A DNA stretch of 64,000 nt from Cloacibacillus porcorum (GTDB lineage: Bacteria > Synergistota > Synergistia > Synergistales > Synergistaceae): NCBI RefSeq assembly GCF_001701045.1, contig NZ_CP016757.1:62001-126000 (forward strand), in the 5' to 3' direction. Made by a program: the position numbers and the translations under genes. Below are positions 61,217 to 64,000 of this stretch, one piece after another; position 1 is the first letter of the stretch, and each line of letters begins with the position of its first letter. The notes beneath the pieces are model-generated. The model did not search any database. It worked only from the letters and a program-made list of their open reading frames with translations, and had not been told where the DNA came from.

Positions 61217-62485
61217 ATGTGGATTTTGATCGCGGTTGTGCTGATGGCTTTTGGAGCGCCGATTGCCTGCTGCTTAGGTGCGAGCGCGCTGTATTATTAT
61301 GCTTTTGTCGGAAATATAAACATGTCGGCGTTTCCGACTACGCTCTATTCTTCCATTAACAGCTTTACTTTCTTGGCTATCCCGTTTTTTATCCTCGCCG
61401 GTAACCTCATGAACGCCAGCGGCGTGACTGATAAACTCATCAATCTTTCAAAGGCGATGGTCGGCGGCCTGCAGGGCGGCCTGGGACATGTTTCGGTCAT
61501 TGCGAATATGTTCTTTGCCACCATCTCCGGTTCGGCCGTAGCAAGCTGCGCGGCGATCGGCAGCATCATGATCCCTTCCCTGGAAGAAGATGGGTATGAT
61601 AAGGCGCAGGCGACGGGAATATGCGTGGCGAGTTCCTGCATCGGGCCGATGATCCCGCCCAGCATTCCGATGATCGTATATTCCATTACCGCCGGTACCT
61701 CAATAGCGGCCATGTTTTTGGCGGGCGCCGTGCCCGGCGTCATCCTGGGGCTGATGCTGATGCTTTACTGCACCTATCTGGCCAAGAAAAATAATATCGT
61801 CGCGACACGGAAATTCAGTTTCAGGGTGCTTTGGAAGACTTTCCTCGACAGTCTGGTCGCCTTGGTTATGCCGGTCATAATTCTCGGCGGTATTTACGGC
61901 GGCATGTACACGCCCACGGAGGCTGCGACGATCGCCGTATTTTACGCCATCGTAGTCGGGCTGTTCGTAACAAAAAAGCTGAAGCTGAAACATATGCCAA
62001 AGATCCTCTTTGATTCGGCGGTGGCCTCTTCCGTCCTCATGCTCGTCGTCGGGATGGCAACGGCCCTTTCCAGAATTCTGACCATTTTGCAGATCCCCCA
62101 GGCGATCGCTAATGAATTGACCGCCATGACCTCCAATAAGATCATCATCCTTCTGCTGCTCAATCTCCTCTTGTTGTTCGTAGGCTGTCTGATGGATCTT
62201 GGCGCGGCGGTCGTCATGTTCGTACCGTGTCTTTTGCCCCTAGCCGAACAGTTGGGCTTAAATCTCGTCCATTTCGGCGCGATGGTCACGATCAACCTGA
62301 TAATCGGTTTCTTCACTCCCCCCGTCGGCGTATGCCTCTATGTGGGGACCAGTGTCGGCAATGTAACGATAGAGGAGTTATGTAAGGTCATAATGCCCTT
62401 TGTGGTGATTGGGATAGCGCTCGCTTTGATCGTCACCTTCGTTCCCGCCGTAACTCTCTGGCTGCCGACGATGATGGGATATTGA
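61217..62485 (+). CDS. TRAP transporter large membrane subunit (DctM family)
   Basis: 422 residues, about 12 helices, with SFTFLAIPFFILAGNLMN, ATISGSAVASCAAIGS, IPPSIPMIVYSITAG and GGIYGGMYTPTEAA. AAGGAG precedes ATG 61217 by 10 bases. Functions with the flanking small subunit and binding protein. Confidence 0.95.
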   Translation: MWILIAVVLMAFGAPIACCLGASALYYYAFVGNINMSAFPTTLYSSINSFTFLAIPFFILAGNLMNASGVTDKLINLSKAMVGGLQGGLGHVSVIANMFFATISGSAVASCAAIGSIMIPSLEEDGYDKAQATGICVASSCIGPMIPPSIPMIVYSITAGTSIAAMFLAGAVPGVILGLMLMLYCTYLAKKNNIVATRKFSFRVLWKTFLDSLVALVMPVIILGGIYGGMYTPTEAATIAVFYAIVVGLFVTKKLKLKHMPKILFDSAVASSVLMLVVGMATALSRILTILQIPQAIANELTAMTSNKIIILLLLNLLLLFVGCLMDLGAAVVMFVPCLLPLAEQLGLNLVHFGAMVTINLIIGFFTPPVGVCLYVGTSVGNVTIEELCKVIMPFVVIGIALALIVTFVPAVTLWLPTMMGY

Positions 62486-62557
62486 AGTTATTATCTTTGC
62501 GCACTCTATGTTACAAAAAATATAGTGAAAAACAAAAACGCTAGGAGGGAAATTGTA

Positions 62558-63616
62558 ATGAAAAAAGGAAGAGGTCTATTCATTATCGCGCAGATGTTGG
62601 TTGTTATCCTGCTGTTTGTCTCGTGTGCCGCGGCGGCTCCCGCGAAACCGGAATATGAATGGAAATACGGAGAGGCTTTGGGGCCCAAACATCCGCTGAC
62701 GATCGGCGCCCGGGCCTTCGCGGACAAACTCGGCGAATTGACGAACGGACGTGTGAAACTGACGGTTTATGACAGCGGCTCGCTCGGTACGATCCAGGAA
62801 CTGATCGAAGGCGTCGACATCGGCTCCATTGAGTTCATAGACGTGTCTATGGCGCCGCTCTCTACTTTCTCGTCAAAATTTTACGCCTTCAATCTGCCCT
62901 ATCTATTCAACAATGTAGACGTCGCCTATGCTTTCGAGGACGGGCCGATGGGGCAGGAGCTTAAGGGGCCGGTCGGCAAAAGCGGCATAAGCGTCATTGG
63001 CTTTATGGAAAACGGGATGCGCTCTCTTACCAGCAATGTGCGCATAGTAGAGCCAAAGGATGTTGTCGGCCGGAAGATCAGGACAATGTCAAACAAAGTC
63101 CATATGACGGCCTTCGAGAAGGCGGGCGCCTCCGCGGTGCCGATGGTCTTCAGCGAACTATTTACGGCTCTTCAGCAGAATGTCATTGACGGACAGGAAA
63201 ATCCGCTGCTTAACATTCAGGATATGAGTTTCTACGAAGTCCAGAAGTATCTGACGCTGACGGAACATTTCTACGACATTACAGTTTTCTGTGTAAATAC
63301 GAAACTTTACAACTCCGTGCCCGCGGACATCCGCGCCGCGATTGACGAGGCTGCCGCCTACATGACGGAGGTCCACCGCCGGGAGTGCATAAAACAAAAC
63401 GATAACGTCCTGGATTTCTTCAAACAGAAAAGCAAGATGGAAATCATACGTTTGACCCCGGAACAGAAAGCGGCCTGGAAAAAGGCGATGATGCCGACAT
63501 ACGACATTTATAGAAAAGAGATCGGCGCCGAATACCTGGATAAAGTTATCGCCGAGGTCGCCCGTCTGCAGGCGCAATATGACGCCGGCAAGCTTGACAC
63601 CTCCCGCTGGAGGTAA
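62558..63616 (+). CDS. TRAP transporter solute-binding protein (DctP family)
   Basis: 352 residues from ATG 62558 (AGGAGG 9 bases upstream). The signal sequence ends LLFVSCAAAAPA, which could be a lipoprotein cysteine or a normal signal-peptidase site. DctP blocks: LGTIQELIEGVDIGSIEF, the arginine strand VVGRKIRTMSNKVHMTAF and QQNVIDGQENP. It precedes a glycyl-radical enzyme gene, so the ligand may be the substrate of that enzyme. Confidence 0.94.
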   Translation: MKKGRGLFIIAQMLVVILLFVSCAAAAPAKPEYEWKYGEALGPKHPLTIGARAFADKLGELTNGRVKLTVYDSGSLGTIQELIEGVDIGSIEFIDVSMAPLSTFSSKFYAFNLPYLFNNVDVAYAFEDGPMGQELKGPVGKSGISVIGFMENGMRSLTSNVRIVEPKDVVGRKIRTMSNKVHMTAFEKAGASAVPMVFSELFTALQQNVIDGQENPLLNIQDMSFYEVQKYLTLTEHFYDITVFCVNTKLYNSVPADIRAAIDEAAAYMTEVHRRECIKQNDNVLDFFKQKSKMEIIRLTPEQKAAWKKAMMPTYDIYRKEIGAEYLDKVIAEVARLQAQYDAGKLDTSRWR

Positions 63617-63704
63617 GGCGGCCGCCGTTTGAAGGACGATACGCCTGACGGCGGCGGGCAGATCAAAGCGGTTGTCCCGTGTGCTGAGAGGGCGGCTGAT
63701 GCGG

Positions 63705-63732
63705 GATACTCTCTGATTTCGCAGAGAGTATC
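63705..63732 (+). other. Intercistronic hairpin before the glycyl-radical enzyme gene
   Basis: Perfect 11-bp stem GATACTCTCTG (63705-63715) / CAGAGAGTATC (63722-63732), 6-base loop, no T-run. Sits 40 bases before the next start codon; possible processing or attenuation site. Confidence 0.55.
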
Positions 63733-63772
63733 TCCATCTTACAAAAAACAGGCTGGAAAGCGAGGTATAGAG

Positions 63773-64000
63773 ATGTCTCAGACTGTTACACAGAAAAAGA
63801 CGGGCGGTGCGCTGGGGCTTGATATCCGTTCCGGAAAAGTGGCAAAAACTGGAAGTACAAAACGTATACAAGAGTTAAACGGGCTCCTGCACGCTACCCG
63901 TCCGAGCATTGATATACAGCGCGCCAGAGCGTTTACAAAGGTCTACCGGGAGACTGAAGGGGAGCCGGAGCTGCTTCGCCGGTATAAGGCCAGCGCGGAG
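63773..64000 (+). CDS. Glycyl-radical enzyme (pyruvate formate-lyase family), N-terminal part, cut by window edge
   Basis: 76 codons from ATG 63773 (GAGG 7 bases upstream), open at the window end. After a variable start, PSIDIQRARAFTKVYRETEG and LLRRYKASAE match the opening helices of PFL-domain glycyl-radical enzymes. The group includes isethionate sulfite-lyase, hydroxyproline, propanediol and glycerol dehydratases and choline lyase. The active-site Cys and the glycine radical site lie beyond the window, so the substrate cannot be named. It follows a TRAP Q-M-P set, an arrangement also known for isethionate use. Confidence 0.85.
   Translation, partial: MSQTVTQKKTGGALGLDIRSGKVAKTGSTKRIQELNGLLHATRPSIDIQRARAFTKVYRETEGEPELLRRYKASAE

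Overview
Organism and overall character: The window is GC-rich (outside one island) and looks like the chromosome of an anaerobic, amino-acid- and organic-acid-fermenting Synergistota bacterium, in the style of Cloacibacillus. That is an inference from three observations: a trimeric-type [FeFe]-hydrogenase operon next to a pyruvate:ferredoxin oxidoreductase; three separate TRAP transporters for organic acids; and a subtilase (48613-51810) whose C-terminus has the GGC-hydrophobic-RKK layout of the Synergist-type sorting tail. No rRNA, replication origin, CRISPR array or intact insertion sequence was seen. There is one tRNA, Arg(CCU).

Layout: (1) 1-5525: a cut-off NuoG-like iron-sulfur protein (minus), then the plus-strand operon hydC / small [2Fe-2S] protein / hydB / hydA, closed by a strong terminator. 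(2) 5639-11288: a soluble hybrid histidine kinase overlapping an APC permease, an XRE-cupin regulator, a MATE exporter with a structured leader, and a minus-strand cold-shock protein with a textbook promoter and a terminator-like leader hairpin. (3) 11350-15967, minus: PFOR and a DapA-family lyase. (4) 16229-23543, minus: a catabolic operon of two FAD oxidoreductases, a DUF1667 protein, an Ldh2-family dehydrogenase and TRAP P-Q-M, divergent from a FadR-type regulator at 24011 with operator-like sites between. (5) 24811-31670, plus: a LarA-like protein, a degenerate M20 homologue, a 45-residue membrane peptide with an SSS symporter, an unknown protein, a creatininase-like amidohydrolase and a PucR-type regulator. 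(6) 31695-38896, minus: a diguanylate cyclase with two periplasmic solute-binding modules, an aminotransferase, and two tandem PEP-synthase-like paralogues that lack the catalytic-histidine domain. (7) 39158-42111: ppk1 and ppx/gppA. (8) 42112 to about 43560: a low-GC acquired island with an out-of-context gene tail, a CatP-type chloramphenicol acetyltransferase and a structured non-coding stretch. (9) 43724-51810: glycerol dehydrogenase, histidine phosphatase, three envelope proteins, tRNA-Arg and the anchored subtilase. (10) 51900-59264: a LysR regulator divergent from an enolase-superfamily dehydratase / Fe-alcohol dehydrogenase / 2-hydroxyacid dehydrogenase / TRAP P-Q-M operon. (11) 59432-64000: an RraA-family protein (minus), TRAP Q-M-P, and the start of a glycyl-radical enzyme cut by the window edge.

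How the parts fit: PFOR reduces ferredoxin and the Hyd complex is expected to reoxidise ferredoxin together with NADH to release H2. The TRAP, SSS and APC systems import organic and amino acids, each beside its own dehydrogenases, lyases and regulator. The least understood parts are the creatininase/LarA-like/M20-like/SSS cluster, the tandem truncated PEP-synthase-like pair, and the regulatory leaders of csp and the MATE gene.
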